The notes under the pieces: generated by a model | What the model saw: only the letters and a program-made list of their open reading frames with translations | Database searches by the model: none | Told to the model about the DNA's origin: nothing | Part shown: positions 45,546 through 56,227 of the stretch, one piece after another | Layout: every line of letters begins with the position of its first letter | How positions within the stretch are numbered: position 1 is the first letter of the stretch | Program-made: the position numbers and the translations under genes | Assembly: GCA_025175895.1 (NCBI GenBank) | Contig: CM046008.1 | Span: 23,081,255 to 23,145,254 of the forward strand | Length of the DNA: 64,000 bases | Source: Wurfbainia villosa | Lineage: Eukaryota > Streptophyta > Magnoliopsida > Zingiberales > Zingiberaceae | Direction of reading: 5' to 3'

Positions 45546-46667
45546 ATCTCCCCCTTTTTGATGTGTGGCAATCCGTTTAAGTTAGGTAAACATTTGATAA
45601 AAATATTAAGGTAAGAAAGCATGTGAATAAACATGATTATCAACTCTCCCCCTTAATACATGAAACTCCCCCTAAATGCAATTCTCCCCCTTAATATAAC
45701 TTACTTAAACATACATATTTCTCTCCTTTTGACACCATCAAAAAGATTAAACTAAGTTATTCAAACATTGCATCAAGTCTAGGAAACAAAAATCACCAAA
45801 ACATGCCTTAAAATCTGATAAAAGAAGTTACTTGGCATGTTTTCAGTTGATCAGTCGACTGGTTCAGACTACTAGTCGACTGACACTCTGATTTCAGGAT
45901 TTTCTGATTTTCAAGTTGAATTTCAGAAATGCATAAAAAAATCTATAAAATTCAAAAAATCATAAAATTTGGAGAACACATTTCTTTTAAGTTCCTTTAT
46001 CAATGAAAAAATAGTTTTCCATGAAAAATCATTATATTTTTGAAAAATATCTAAAGTTTGTATCAATTTTAAAGCCTAGTTTTGCCTTGAAGCTTTTCAA
46101 AACATGAAAATTCAGTTTATGAAATAAGAAATGGTTTTCAAAAAAGTTTGAAATATCCAACCATGATCTTTAGGCAATATGTCTATGAATTAAACATAAG
46201 TCTTCCCCATGATTAGTCTATTATTACTCTTTTAATACTTTAAATGACCATCTAAAGGTCATAGGCATTAGTGGATCATTTGTATCATCCTGACATCTCA
46301 CTCATACTATGTTTTCAATTAAGGTAGTCTATAGTGAGTGTGAGATGAACCTAAGGTATTTGTATATACTTAACCATTTATTTCATGCAACTTTACACAA
46401 GGTTAAGTATCATCCTAACATACTACATGATCATAAAAACATATATGCATTGATTTCACATTATGATCATGAAACAAAAGTATCCATCAATCATGCATTA
46501 GGTATAAAATGATAATAAGTCAAGTATAACCTAAAGCATGATTTAAACTATTTATGGGTGCATTATCATCATTCAATACTATCTCAAAAATTAAGTCCCG
46601 TCATCCTAAGTCAACCAAATAATAAGATATAGGTGAAATCCTTATGGTTGACTATCCTAGGGTTTTC
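45546..46667 (-). other. E9 3' non-coding region with multiple polypurine tracts
   Basis: Directly inside the LTR the minus strand reads AAAAAGGGGGAGAT (45546-45559), and AAGGGGGAG-like tracts recur near 45646, 45667 and 45683. The rest is AT-rich with no coding potential. It occupies the place where pol would be, yet shows no pol remnants. Confidence 0.75.
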
Positions 46668-48386
46668 CTAACCCTTAACGATGGATTTAGGAAACCAAAA
46701 AAATTTATTTCCTATGGGGTTCACTAAAAATTCCTTAGGGATCCATTTTCTAGCAATTGTCTTATTTTTGCTTTGACCCCTAGCAATCAAACATTTATAG
46801 GCATTTTCATTAGTTTTTCCCTTATATCCTAGGTCTTTCTTATTGAACCTTGCTCTTTGGATCTCTATGATCATGTTAAGGGTGTTGGAGCCAATTGTGA
46901 ATTTTTCTAGGGCCTTAGTCAAATGATCTACCTTTTCCCTTAAAACCCTATTTTCTTCAATGCATGCATCATTTACATCAAATGACATATAGTTATCATG
47001 TGAGCATGCATCATCATGACTAGAAGAAATATTATCATTAATATTTGAGCATGTTTTTTCTAGTTTTTCTTCTAAGTCCTTAATTTGATCAACCATGCAT
47101 TTATTTTTCTTCTTTACCCTAAATAAGTCCTTAGTAAGGCTAGAAATCATGGAAACTATTTTCTTAGGTGAGAGATTCGTTACCATAGTTTTCATGTCTT
47201 CTTCTTCAGATGAAGAGGATGATGATGAGCCTCCCCCTTCACTAGAGCTCTCCTCACTTGTGCTTGATCTTTCTTGTTCGGAGGAGGAGGTGTCTAGATC
47301 ATCAAACGCCATCAAAGCAAGGTTGGTGACAAAAGAATTTTCCTCTTCCGATGATGATGATGAAGAGGGATCATCCCATGTCCTTGCCTTCAGTGTCTTG
47401 GCCTTCCCCTTTTCCTTGGCCTTCTTCTCCTCTTCTTTCTTCTTGCTCCCCTTCTTCTTTTCTTCTTTCTTTCTCCTCTCTTCTTTGCTCTTGTTCAAGA
47501 GGGGACAATTATCCCTTATGTGTCCCTCTCCTTGGCAATTATAGCAAATTATCTTCCCCTTGGTCTTCTTCTCCTATCATTAGATTTATTAAATTTAAAA
47601 TTTTTCAAAGCACGTCTTACCTTCCTTACCATGTATGCTTCTTCCGTGCTATCCATGGAGGAGAAGGATGATGCTTCATCGGAGGAGGAGGGAGTCTCCA
47701 TTTTCTTCTTTCCTTTGTTGGCTAATAGTGTCACTCCCCTTGATGGTTGAAATCTTGGCTCTTCTACTACTCCTTCAAACCTTGTTTTGTGGAGCTCCAT
47801 GGTTGAGAAAAATTCCTCCAAGGCGCTAACTTCTAGGTTCTTGGAGATGTAGAAAAAGTCCACCAATGAGCTCCATCTTGAGGACCGGGGAAAGGCATCT
47901 ATAGCCTTCATTACCATATCCCGGTTGGAGAGTTTTTCTCCTACACTTGTCAAACCGATTAGAATTTCTTTAAACCTAGAGTGTAGATATTTTACCTTCT
48001 CTCCCTTTTCGAGTTTGATGTTGCTGAATTGGGAGCGTAGGACATCTCTCCTTGCTAGTTTGGCCTCGGATGTGCCTTCATGAATCTATGAGTTTTTCTC
48101 ACATTTCCTTGGCACTTGCACACTCCCCTATCCGATTCACTTCTTGTTGGGGGAGTACGTTGTAGAGGTGATGTTTGGCTTTTGAGTTTGCCAAGTATTC
48201 TTCCCTTTGCCTCTTACTCCACCTTGATTTCTCCAATGGCTCCCTTTCTTCATCCCTAGGTATCTTGAAACCATTTTCCATTATTAATAGAATTTCGAAA
48301 TCGGTTTCGAAAAATACCTCCATTCGCTTCTTCCACCAAGTGAATTCTCCCTCGAACTTCAGCAGATGAATATTTGAGCCGACCAT
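46668..48386 (-). pseudogene. gag: E9 gag with zinc knuckle and Ser/Glu-rich tail
   Basis: The start codon at 48386 lies about 48 nt from the primer site. The N-terminus KFEGEFTWWKKRMEVFFETDF matches E4 gag. A TGA (Trp codon changed) near 48099 and a frameshift separate it from 47549-47953 (GEKLSNRDMVMKAIDAFPRSS...FFSTMELHKTRFEG), and another frameshift near 47550 leads to the CCHC knuckle CYNCQGEGHIRDNC (about 47520-47560), a long Lys/Glu run, a Ser/Glu-rich acidic segment, a coiled-coil-like stretch and the terminal RKWIPKEFLVNP...FFWFPKS. The stop is at 46668. It is a large gag of about 570 codons, with nothing downstream. Confidence 0.88.
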
Positions 48387-48433
48387 CTCTTGATGTAGTG
48401 CTTGTGTCGACAGTTAGTCCTCGACAAGCGCCT

Positions 48434-48447
48434 TGGCTATGATACCA
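48434..48447 (-). promoter_or_regulatory. E9 primer-binding site (Met-tRNA, one mismatch)
   Basis: The minus strand reads TGGTATCATAGCCA, one base off the consensus TGGTATCAGAGCCA, two bases inside the 5' LTR. Confidence 0.85.
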
Positions 48448-48449
48448 CT

Positions 48450-49687
48450 TGTAGGAAAGATGGTGGCCGGCTAGAGGGGGGTGAATAGCCCTCTTTCATC
48501 GTATGATGAAAGTCATTCGTTGATCGTCTACAACTATCGTTAGTGCAAGTGGAAAATACAACTAAACAACAGTAAAGATAAGCAAGATACCAAACAATGC
48601 TAACAAGGAATATAACGTGGTTCATGGCCTCGCCGCTAATCCACGGTCCGATTCGTCCAAGGTGAATCACGCCTCAATCTATCCACTAGATCTCTCCTTT
48701 TTACCAAGCTAGGTGGAGGTAACCTTTTACACAAGAATCACTCTTCTTACAATAGAATGAAGATTAGCACAAGTAGAAGAGTGGAGAACGTTTAGGCCAC
48801 TTTTGGAGTTGTTAGGAGTTCAAGCATTAGCCTCCCAAAAGCCCTCACCCCTTCTCTTTATAGAGAAAGGGGATTTCTTCCCGTTGACACAACGACAGTC
48901 GATTGATGCCCCAATCAGTCGACTGATCCTGTAGCCATTGCCCAATAATGACTTCTTCCATGTTGGATTCCAACCAATGGCTCCCACATCAGTCGACTGA
49001 TCATCCCATTAGTCGACTGATGGAACTATCAGTCGAGTGCCGGAAGCGAGCACTCGACTGCTCACTATTCTGTGCCCAAAATCCTTGCGACCAGTCGACT
49101 GATGCCTTCATAAGTCGACTGGTGGTCTCGACAGTCGACTGCCAAATAGTGGCAGCCGACTGATGGCACATGAACCGGACTCGAACACTAGTCGAGTCAC
49201 AGTCGACTTAGAGTAGTCGACTACCATGACATGGCAGTCAACTGATGTCTGAAAATCCCATCTGACACTTTGCCAATTGGCCAAGTTTCACCTAAGTGCA
49301 CTACCCCTTCCCGGGTTACATTCGCTCACTCTCATTCCTTGAAGTCCCTCGCCTTTGAAGTTATCTTCGTCCGACCACGTCCCTCGGATGCGCCAAGCGC
49401 ACGGCTCTGCAGCGCCATCCTTTGCGTCTCGCCCTGAAGTCTACTTTCTTCGGCTTCACTCCAATGCTCCTCGTCTAGCGGTCCCTCGAATGCTCCAAGC
49501 GCACGGCTTCAGCAAAGCCATCCTTCACTGACTCAAGGACCGAGTCATGAGAGGTAAAACTATCTAATGCTCCATGTGCGAATTACTAAGTCCTGCAAGA
49601 CTCCAATGCACATATCAAATCCAATCATCCAACTTAAACCCTTTGCCACACACATCAAAAACATATCACGGGTTGATTGCCCTAACA
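48450..49687 (-). repeat. E9 5' LTR
   Basis: 1,238 bp, aligning with 44327-45545. Sites of AGTCGACT type occur throughout 48900-49245. The outer end ACCCGTGATATG...CCTAACA is at 49687, where E7 gag resumes. Confidence 0.93.
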
Positions 49688-50296
49688 TGTTTGTGGAGTT
49701 CAAATTCTGAAAATAATTCATCTAACCAAATTTTTGATAAGTCCTTAGAGACCTTGTAGGCATCGACCATGGATGTCCACAAGGTAGTCCTAGGAAATGA
49801 GTTCAAGATGTACCTTATTAGGTCGCGGTTTTTGACCTTTTGTCCGATGGCATGCAAGTTGTTGACGATGTCTTGTACCTGGGCATGTAATTGAGTTGCG
49901 GTCTCATGTTCCTGTATTTTTAAATTATATAATTTATTAAAGAGAAGGTCCCATTTGCATACCTTTTCTTTGTCGTTTCCTTCGTGCAATTCCACTAATT
50001 TGGTCCACAAGTCCTTTGCACTGATGAAGGGGCCGACACGATTAAGCTCCTCCTTGGACAAGCCGCATTGGAGGATTTGAGTCGCCTTGGCATCGTCTTC
50101 AACTTGTCTTTTTGTAGCATTGGTCTATTGATCATAATCCAAAGATTCACCCACTTCGTAAGTCGGAAGTGTGAATCCCATTTGGATTATGATCCACATT
50201 TGATTTGGGTCTTAAGAAAGCACTCCATCCAACCCATCCAATAACGAAAGTCATCTCTGTTGTAAAACGGAGGTCAGACAGTGCTAAAATTCCAAC
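49688..50296 (-). pseudogene. gag: E7 gag, N-terminal part (upstream of the E9 insertion)
   Basis: An open stretch 49666-50061 encodes SKEELNRVGPFISAKDLWTK, a KVKNRDLIRYILNSFPRT segment and SKIWLDELFSEFELHK, which is classic copia gag (UBN2). Further 5', pieces such as FRYWMGWMECFLKTQ are split by frameshifts near 50150-50290. The true start is lost or unclear because the leader and primer site are deleted at 50296/50297. The last codons of the open frame run into the E9 LTR. Confidence 0.85.
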
Positions 50297-51119
50297 ACTC
50301 CCCCTCTCCTTGTTACGATTAAAACACGATAAAAAGATAGACGACAATAAAAGAGAATAACAACGACTGAATAAAGTAATAAAATTAAGCACTTATCGTC
50401 GGAGATGCGGTAGCACTTCATCGTCGCAAGGTCGTCATAGAAGAGTATCGTAAAGGAGGCTTTTTGGAGAGATTTTGATGATAGAAATAGGGTGGAGAAG
50501 CCCTACTTTTATAGCCTTGGAAACCCTAGACGTTCACATCTTCAACCAATGAGAGCAAGCCTCCTATCCCTTCAAAAATAGAGATAAGCTTTGACTCTCC
50601 TCGAAGCTGATCCTTGACCAACAGTCGACTGCTACCCTTACCAGTCGACTGCTGATGGATCAGTCGACTAATAAAGCCCTCAATCAACTGATAGCAAGTT
50701 TTCCAGCTGCAACGAAGAGTTAGCTCAAAAAAAATAGTTAATACAAGTGAATTAAATGGTCATATACCATCCGATATCAACTTAGACCTTCCATGGGAGG
50801 TCTTGGTCGGATCGTCGCCTAAGAACATCCCCGTATAGAGGATACAACCTTCCTTGTGCTCACTCACACGAACTTACCTCAACATTTACCTTGTAGCTTC
50901 TGCTTTTGGTCTTCCACCTGATTCCTTCGGCTCTCTCCGAAGTCATCCCGGTGTCGCCCGACCACCACGGCTCCCTTCGGGTGTCGCTGACCTTCAGCTC
51001 TAGCTTTAGCACTTTTCTGCACACTTGATTTGGCTCGTGAGATAACAAAATGAGCTTAACTTTGTATCATTTGCTATAATCAAAACTCAGGTTCGACTTA
51101 GTGGTCTACTGCACCAACA
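50297..51119 (-). repeat. E7 5' LTR, truncated (U5 side and primer site missing)
   Basis: It matches 36188-37016 of the 3' LTR but lacks the roughly 265 bp that correspond to 35923-36187, so it joins gag directly and no primer site remains. The outer end is CCAACA at 51119, followed by the CTACT duplication. Confidence 0.9.
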
Positions 51120-51124
51120 CTACT

Positions 51125-52255
51125 GTCATAGATTTTCATTGGAATGAATCCATTTTGCTGAAACTAGTTTTACAAACTTTGTTGACTATTTGATAGAATG
51201 GATCTTGTTACCTACATTGAACCGTCTAAAATATCAGTACCATTTTTGTGGTTGTGCATCTCAAAACTCAAAGTGCAAAAGTGTCCTGATTAGTTATTGA
51301 AACTGGATGTAAATCTAGTTTTTGAATTAATACATCATGTTTATGTAAAAAAAATGTAATTATGAACAATAAAAAATAGAAGAAAATGCAACTTATGTAT
51401 ATAATTTTAACGAAATGGAAAAAGATTGCTATGAAACTATGCCATTTAGCAATGCACATACCTACTCATAAATATGATCTTGTATACTGATGTGAGCAAA
51501 ACATACAAGATTTTAGGAGTAGTTTTCGCTCAAACCTTGTTTCATTTTATGTTTGTTACATGCATATTTTACTTTATTTTGCATGCATTTCTTGTTTTCT
51601 GTTTCGGAGATCTGCTCATTGTACTTTTGTGTGCAGGATGGCATTCCATGGGGAAAACGACGCGCTTTCGAAGCAAAAGGTGGCATTTGGCAGTTGGACG
51701 CAGAGGGCGACATGGCCAGGGCGTGTGACTACATACGGTTGTGTCTAGGGTTCAAAGATTGTCGCCACAACCTCACACATGGCCTGACTGTGTGTTTTCA
51801 CACGACCGTGTGGTGGCTAGACAACTTGACACAATTAAGAATTTTTCTAGATTTTGGGAGGATCCGGACACATGTCTATATAATGGAAGCTATGCCCAAA
51901 CCCAAGAGGGGAGGTACGACAGCTGGGATGGCACTCTGAAGCCCTAAAAAGCTTCAGGAACTCACAACGGGGAGGAAGAAAGATGTTTGAGATTCAAGTT
52001 CTGCACTTTAACGCCGGAGAGAAGGGCCACATTGCATTATAATTTCTATTATTTGTATAATATCCATTGTTTATATGAATATGATCATGCTTTGTGTTTC
52101 TACTCTCGTATTTATGGAGTAAATTCTTTGATTCTAGGATTATGGAGTAATTTGTGTGCATAGAACATGTTATTCCCAATTAAATTCTAATCTTGAGTTT
52201 GTATTTGCAATATGTATTAGCTTAGACAGATATCTTTGTGTTTTTGTTTTCTATC
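51125..52255 (+). other. Flanking sequence with possible Ty3-type LTR fragment
   Basis: 51125-51480 continues the sequence interrupted by E7 at 35917 and shows nothing recognisable. 51640-52255 has features often seen in Ty3/gypsy LTR or leader sequence of monocots: repeated CACACGGCC/GTGTGG-type words at 51770-51825, then a GATTCTAGGATTATGGAGTAA-like tail at about 52131. No matching second LTR is visible. The short frames 51474-51947 are not credible genes. Confidence 0.35.
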
Positions 52256-54117
52256 TGTTGGGATGTATACTGAAAAGTCTATCTTTTGTATGAACATTTT
52301 TATTTTGAAATAAGAATCACATGATCATTGTTTGCATATTTATGGTTATACATATTGTCTAATACATTACATTGTAGATAACATGGTGTGTAGTGTCATA
52401 CGGTAGATCATGTTATCAGCTCCTTGTAGAGTATAAGTAAAGGCTCACAACCGAGATGACTTTGGACAAACCATTGGCATTGTTGTAGTGTGATTTGGTA
52501 TTGGTTTATCTTGACCATAGAATCATACTAGTACACTTTGTGTGTATTGGGCAGGACCGACTTAGAGGTGATTAGATTTATTGCTGACTACATAATCGAA
52601 TCGGACCTCAAATATTATATTGTATTTGCTCTTAATCCCGATATAATAACGGGCACATATACTTAGTATTCATTTCTTTGATTTATCAATGGGAAAGATT
52701 TATAGAATAAATCGATAGGCTCGGTAAGTTGGGAAATGATATTACTTATATGGTGTATCGTTGATTATAGAAGGAAACCGTGTCCTATATATTAGGATGA
52801 TGATGTCCCCTTGAAGAGCTCATAAGGTTCATCATGTAAACCCTGCAGGTGGACTTGGTCCGGCATGATGATGAGGTTGAGTGGTACTACTCATGGAGTT
52901 AGATGTTGATTAATTAATTGTCAGTAAATTAATTAATCGACGGACATTCGAGATCTTAAACACGGAGAGATAAATGTACAAATAATATATGGAGCTCATA
53001 TTAACTTATGGGGGTTGGTGAGGTAGATCAATGATAATCCTCTAGTGGAATGGATTATTATTAATGGATCGGACTTTATGTGGGCTTGATCCATTGGGTG
53101 GCCAAGATCTAACTCCTCCTCATGGTCCCTATTATAGCCTATTAAAATCTCATGGAGCCTAGATCCGATGATGGAAAAGAAAACTCTAGATCCAATGGTA
53201 GAGATTAAATCTCTAGATCCGACGGTTGAGATTAAGTCTCTAGATCCGACGATTGAGATTAAATCCCTAGAACCAATGGTGGAGATTAAAACAAGGCTTA
53301 AGTCTAACTCTATAAAAGGAGGGATTAGGGTGGGCGGCAAGGCAATTGGAGGCAAGGAGGGATTAGGGTTTGGGCGGCAAGAGGCTTGGAGGTTTGGGCG
53401 GCCACAAATTTTGAAATATTTTCCTTCTTCTTCCTTAGGTGGTCGGCGCCTATCCTCTCCTCTCCTCTCCTTTGCCGGCGTCCAAAGATCTTCTTTCTCT
53501 TCTCCTTGGCCGGTGGAAACAAGGGTTAGGGTGATTCCTTAGAGCCCTTAGCTGGCGCCCACCTTCCCCTCTCTTTGGGCCGGCGGCAAGCTTCAAGTTG
53601 AGAGCTTGTTGGTTGGTCCTAGATAGAGGAGAGTTTTGTTTCATATTCTTCCTTTTTTTCGGAGCGAGCAAAGAAAGGAAGATTGGTGATCTAGGAGGCT
53701 TCGACTTTTGGAAGATCGTTGCCCACACGATGTCCAAAAGGAGGAAGGACATACAATAAAAGATCGAGAGATATAACACTTGTTTATATTCTTTTGCATT
53801 ATGTCTATAATAATTGTTTTTCAATTATATGCATGTTCTATGTTTTGTTTTGTGGCTAAATTAACTTGGACCCCGAATACAAACACAAAAATCGGCGATC
53901 CATACATCGTCTATTCAGCGGCTATTCGTAGAATAGAGGTTGGTGGCATGAACAACAAGTTTGTTCAAGTGACCACTCTAATTGAATAGCACGACGATGA
54001 AACGGTAGCTTGGGTAATCCCTCTTGTCAATGATAAATTTTTTTATTCGGGGACGTAGAAGGGATCGCCATGAAAAAGCGACCAGGTTGAAGTGGGAAGC
54101 GAAGTTTCCTACCTTCA
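52256..54117 (+). repeat. E10 5' LTR
   Basis: It begins TGTTGGGATGTATACTG. It holds a 12-bp perfect inverted repeat GATTAATTAATT 52908-52919 / AATTAATTAATC 52927-52938, four 27-bp tandem units (CTCTAGATCC...GAGATTAA) at 53184-53291, and TATA box TATAAAAG at 53311-53318. The ORF 53168-53542 with a repeated VEIKSLDPT pattern is simply the tandem repeat translated. Confidence 0.9.
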
Positions 54118-54119
54118 AG

Positions 54120-54133
54120 TGGTATCAGAGCCA
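54120..54133 (+). promoter_or_regulatory. E10 primer-binding site (Met-tRNA)
   Basis: TGGTATCAGAGCCA, exact, two bases after the apparent LTR end. Confidence 0.95.
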
Positions 54134-55173
54134 CGATTTTCGATTTTGTGTGTTTAGGATTCAGTTACTTTTATGCACTTTTCATATATTATATGTGTTG
54201 GATAATAGTAGGATGTGCATATGTTAACCTTTTGGTTGCAGGCATAGGATCCAACTATTATGGTCATATGTGTGTATGTGATTGTATGTGTGTAATTGTA
54301 TATTTTGTGGAATCCTCGGGGTTGACGAGGTTAGTATTTAATTTTTATAATTAGATACGACATTGTTTATCCACTCTTTTTATTTTAGTTTACTTTCAAT
54401 CTAGATTTCATGTACACTCCCTTGTGGAGTATAGGATCGATGGATGTAAATTAAAATAGTTTTTCTCAGCTCGGATCTCCGGATGGCTTGTACATGGCAA
54501 AGGGAGGAGCGGACGAGATGGCAATACGACGGGAGGCATATTGGAGACAAAAGCCATAATAGTTGGAAAATATTTCTTTTTTCATATTTATTGCTTATTG
54601 TTTGATATGCATGTCGTAGGCTAGAAAATTCCTCAATTTTAAATTACTAAGTGGGAGAGGGATATTTTTATAAATTCCCACGGCCTCCATTACGATTTGA
54701 CATGTGATGCAAACAAACTTGCGCATCGGCTCTTAGTGCCTTCCTCCCCATCGGATGAGTTTGTTTGTGGATCACAAGGTCGAATATAGTTATAGGAAAT
54801 TATTAAGGAGCGTGTGCACTTCCCCATCGGAAGGCACATAATCCGAGATAATTACCTTGGTACCGAGTAATGGTGAACACTCATATACAAATATAAGTAT
54901 CCTCCCCATCGGAGTCACTGCTTTTATTTGTAGGGTCGAAGAGGAACCAACTATTAATTTTTTTTGTCAAAAAGTTAGGTTGACAAGATAGTAAAATTAA
55001 TAGGTAAAATCTCCTCTTACAAATGTAGAATTCGTATACATCCACACTATCGTGGCATACGATATTTTCGGTGTTTTGAGGTGTTGGTTGATTTTAAAAT
55101 TTTATTGTTTGAGGAATCAATAATTTTTTGAAATCTAATGTTTTGATTTATGTGATTCTTAGGTTTTTTCAAA
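54134..55173 (+). other. E10 untranslated leader with three CCATC-loop hairpin units
   Basis: No gene is supported. Three units share a TCC-CCATC-GGA core: 54745-54755, 54820-54832 and 54902-54914. Each lies inside a separate outer stem: AAACAAACT 54711-54719 / AGTTTGTTT 54758-54766; TGTGC 54813-54817 / GCACA 54834-54838; TACAAATA 54886-54893 / TATTTGTA 54925-54932. The E11 leader has decayed equivalents at about 63440-63660. Confidence 0.65.
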
Positions 55174-55973
55174 ATGACTTTCAACTCGCTTGCTGTGATA
55201 CTAAAAGAAAATAAACTTACTGGACCCAATTATGTAGATTGGAAGAGGAATCTTGACATTGTCTTGACTGCTGAGGAATACAAATATGTACTCCTCGAAG
55301 AGTTCCCTCCTAAGCCTGCGGATGATTCTAGGAAAAGGAGAAGGAGAGTTATAAGAAGTGGATCAAGGTCGATGAGATGGTGCGGTGTTACATTTTGGCA
55401 TCTATGTCAAATGTACTGCAACATCAGCATCAAGCCATGCCCATTGCTTATGACATGATGCTCAATCTCAAAGAGCTTTTCGGACATCAGAATCGGGCTG
55501 CTAGGCAGGAAGCCATGAGGAACTTGATGATGACCACCATGATCGAGGGAACGCCCATGAGGGATCATGTTCTCAAGATGATGGCTCATTTGAATGAGCT
55601 AGAAGTCCTCGGAGCTGAGATCGATGGGGAAACCCAGGTTGATATCATTCTCCAGTCTCTACCTAGGAGTTATGAGCAGTTTCGCCTGAACTACAACATG
55701 AACAAGAGGTTGTATTTGTTGGCAAAGCTTCTGAAAGAACTTCAGGCGGCAGAGGGGCTTTTTCGTCAGAGTGATCAGGCTCAGGCCATGGTTGCCCAAA
55801 AGGTTTCTGCTTGTAAGCCGAAAGTCAAGAAGAAGAAGAAACAAGCTGGGGCAAAGGTGGTGGGAGGATCTCAGGGAGGAGTGAAGAAGCCAAAAGACAA
55901 GTGCTTCACTTGCAAGTAGACTGGACATGGGAAGAAGGACTGTACCGACCAGAAACAGAACAAAGGTATATCT
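55174..55973 (+). pseudogene. gag: E10 gag pseudogene
   Basis: The start at 55174 gives MTFNSLAVILKENKLTGPN and YVDWKRNLDIVLTAEEYKYV. A one-base frameshift near 55335-55380 shifts to the frame 55377-55919 with the UBN2-type core (MLNLKELFGHQNRAARQEAM, LPRSYEQFRLNYNMNK). A Lys-rich tail leads to the zinc knuckle CFTCK-stop-TGHGKKDC, where TAG at 55917-55919 replaces Gln. E11 gag (62568-63194) is the same family. Confidence 0.9.
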
Positions 55974-56227
55974 TTTGGTCTAGTCGTTGAAAAATATTTA
56001 GTGGTGTTATCTACCGGCACCTGGTGTGTAGATACGGGAGCCACCTGATATGAGAAATCGTAAAGAGAGGAGAAGTTGTTGTCGTCAAGATTACATCAGA
56101 GGATAACCTGCCAGATCCTTTCACTAAGGCCCTTCCGGCGAGAGATTTTGATAGGCATGTGGAGGGAATGAGAATCAGATGTATGACAGTTTGAGGACAA
56201 CATAGTCATTTAGTATAAGTGGGAGAT
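55974..56227 (+). pseudogene. pol: E10 pol remnant: protease start fused to RNase H end
   Basis: TGTWCVDTGAT-type protease start is followed after the CCAC at 56041-56044 by the C-terminal RNase H piece (EIVKRGEVVVVKIT...DPFTKALPARDFDRHVEGM). Everything between, about 2.9 kb judged against E11 (about 59470-62325), is absent. The stop is near 56192, then polypurine tract AAGTGGGAGAT at about 56217-56227. Confidence 0.9.

Larger units (their letters stand above)
44327..49687 (-). mobile_element. E9: complete gag-only, non-autonomous Sirevirus
   Basis: Two LTRs (44327-45545 and 48450-49687), a near-perfect primer site, gag and a multi-polypurine region are all present, but no protease, integrase, RT or RNase H motif occurs in the 2.9-kb interior. 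It splits E7 gag; the flanking 5-mers on the minus strand, AAACA and GAATA, agree at 3 of 5 positions with both differences being transitions, and removing the insert plus one flank copy keeps the gag frame. Movement would require enzymes from an autonomous Sirevirus. Confidence 0.9.
35923..51119 (-). mobile_element. E7: Sirevirus with perfect target duplication, carrying E8 and E9
   Basis: The outer ends are TGTTGG (35923) and CCAACA (51119), flanked by CTACT at 35918-35922 and 51120-51124, an exact 5-bp target duplication. On the minus strand the order is truncated 5' LTR, gag (interrupted by E9), protease, integrase, RT, RNase H, non-coding region with several polypurine tracts (interrupted by E8), and 3' LTR. 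Without the two inserts the element is about 8.0 kb. There is no env-like frame. Confidence 0.93.

Noticed and set aside
47095..47829. Serine/proline-rich + strand ORFs opposite E9 gag
   Set aside because: Antisense shadows of the Lys/Glu- and Ser/Glu-rich gag region, which has clear gag motifs on the minus strand.
51474..51947. Possible exon with GT/AG-like borders and a poly-T tract
   Set aside because: Frames are short and overlapping, and the GTGTGG/CACACGG repeats look like LTR or leader sequence; kept only as a possible Ty3-type fragment.
53168..53542. ORF with a repeated VEIKSLDPT-like pattern
   Set aside because: It is the 27-bp LTR tandem repeat (a multiple of three) read as protein; it lies in the E10 LTR upstream of and across the TATA box.
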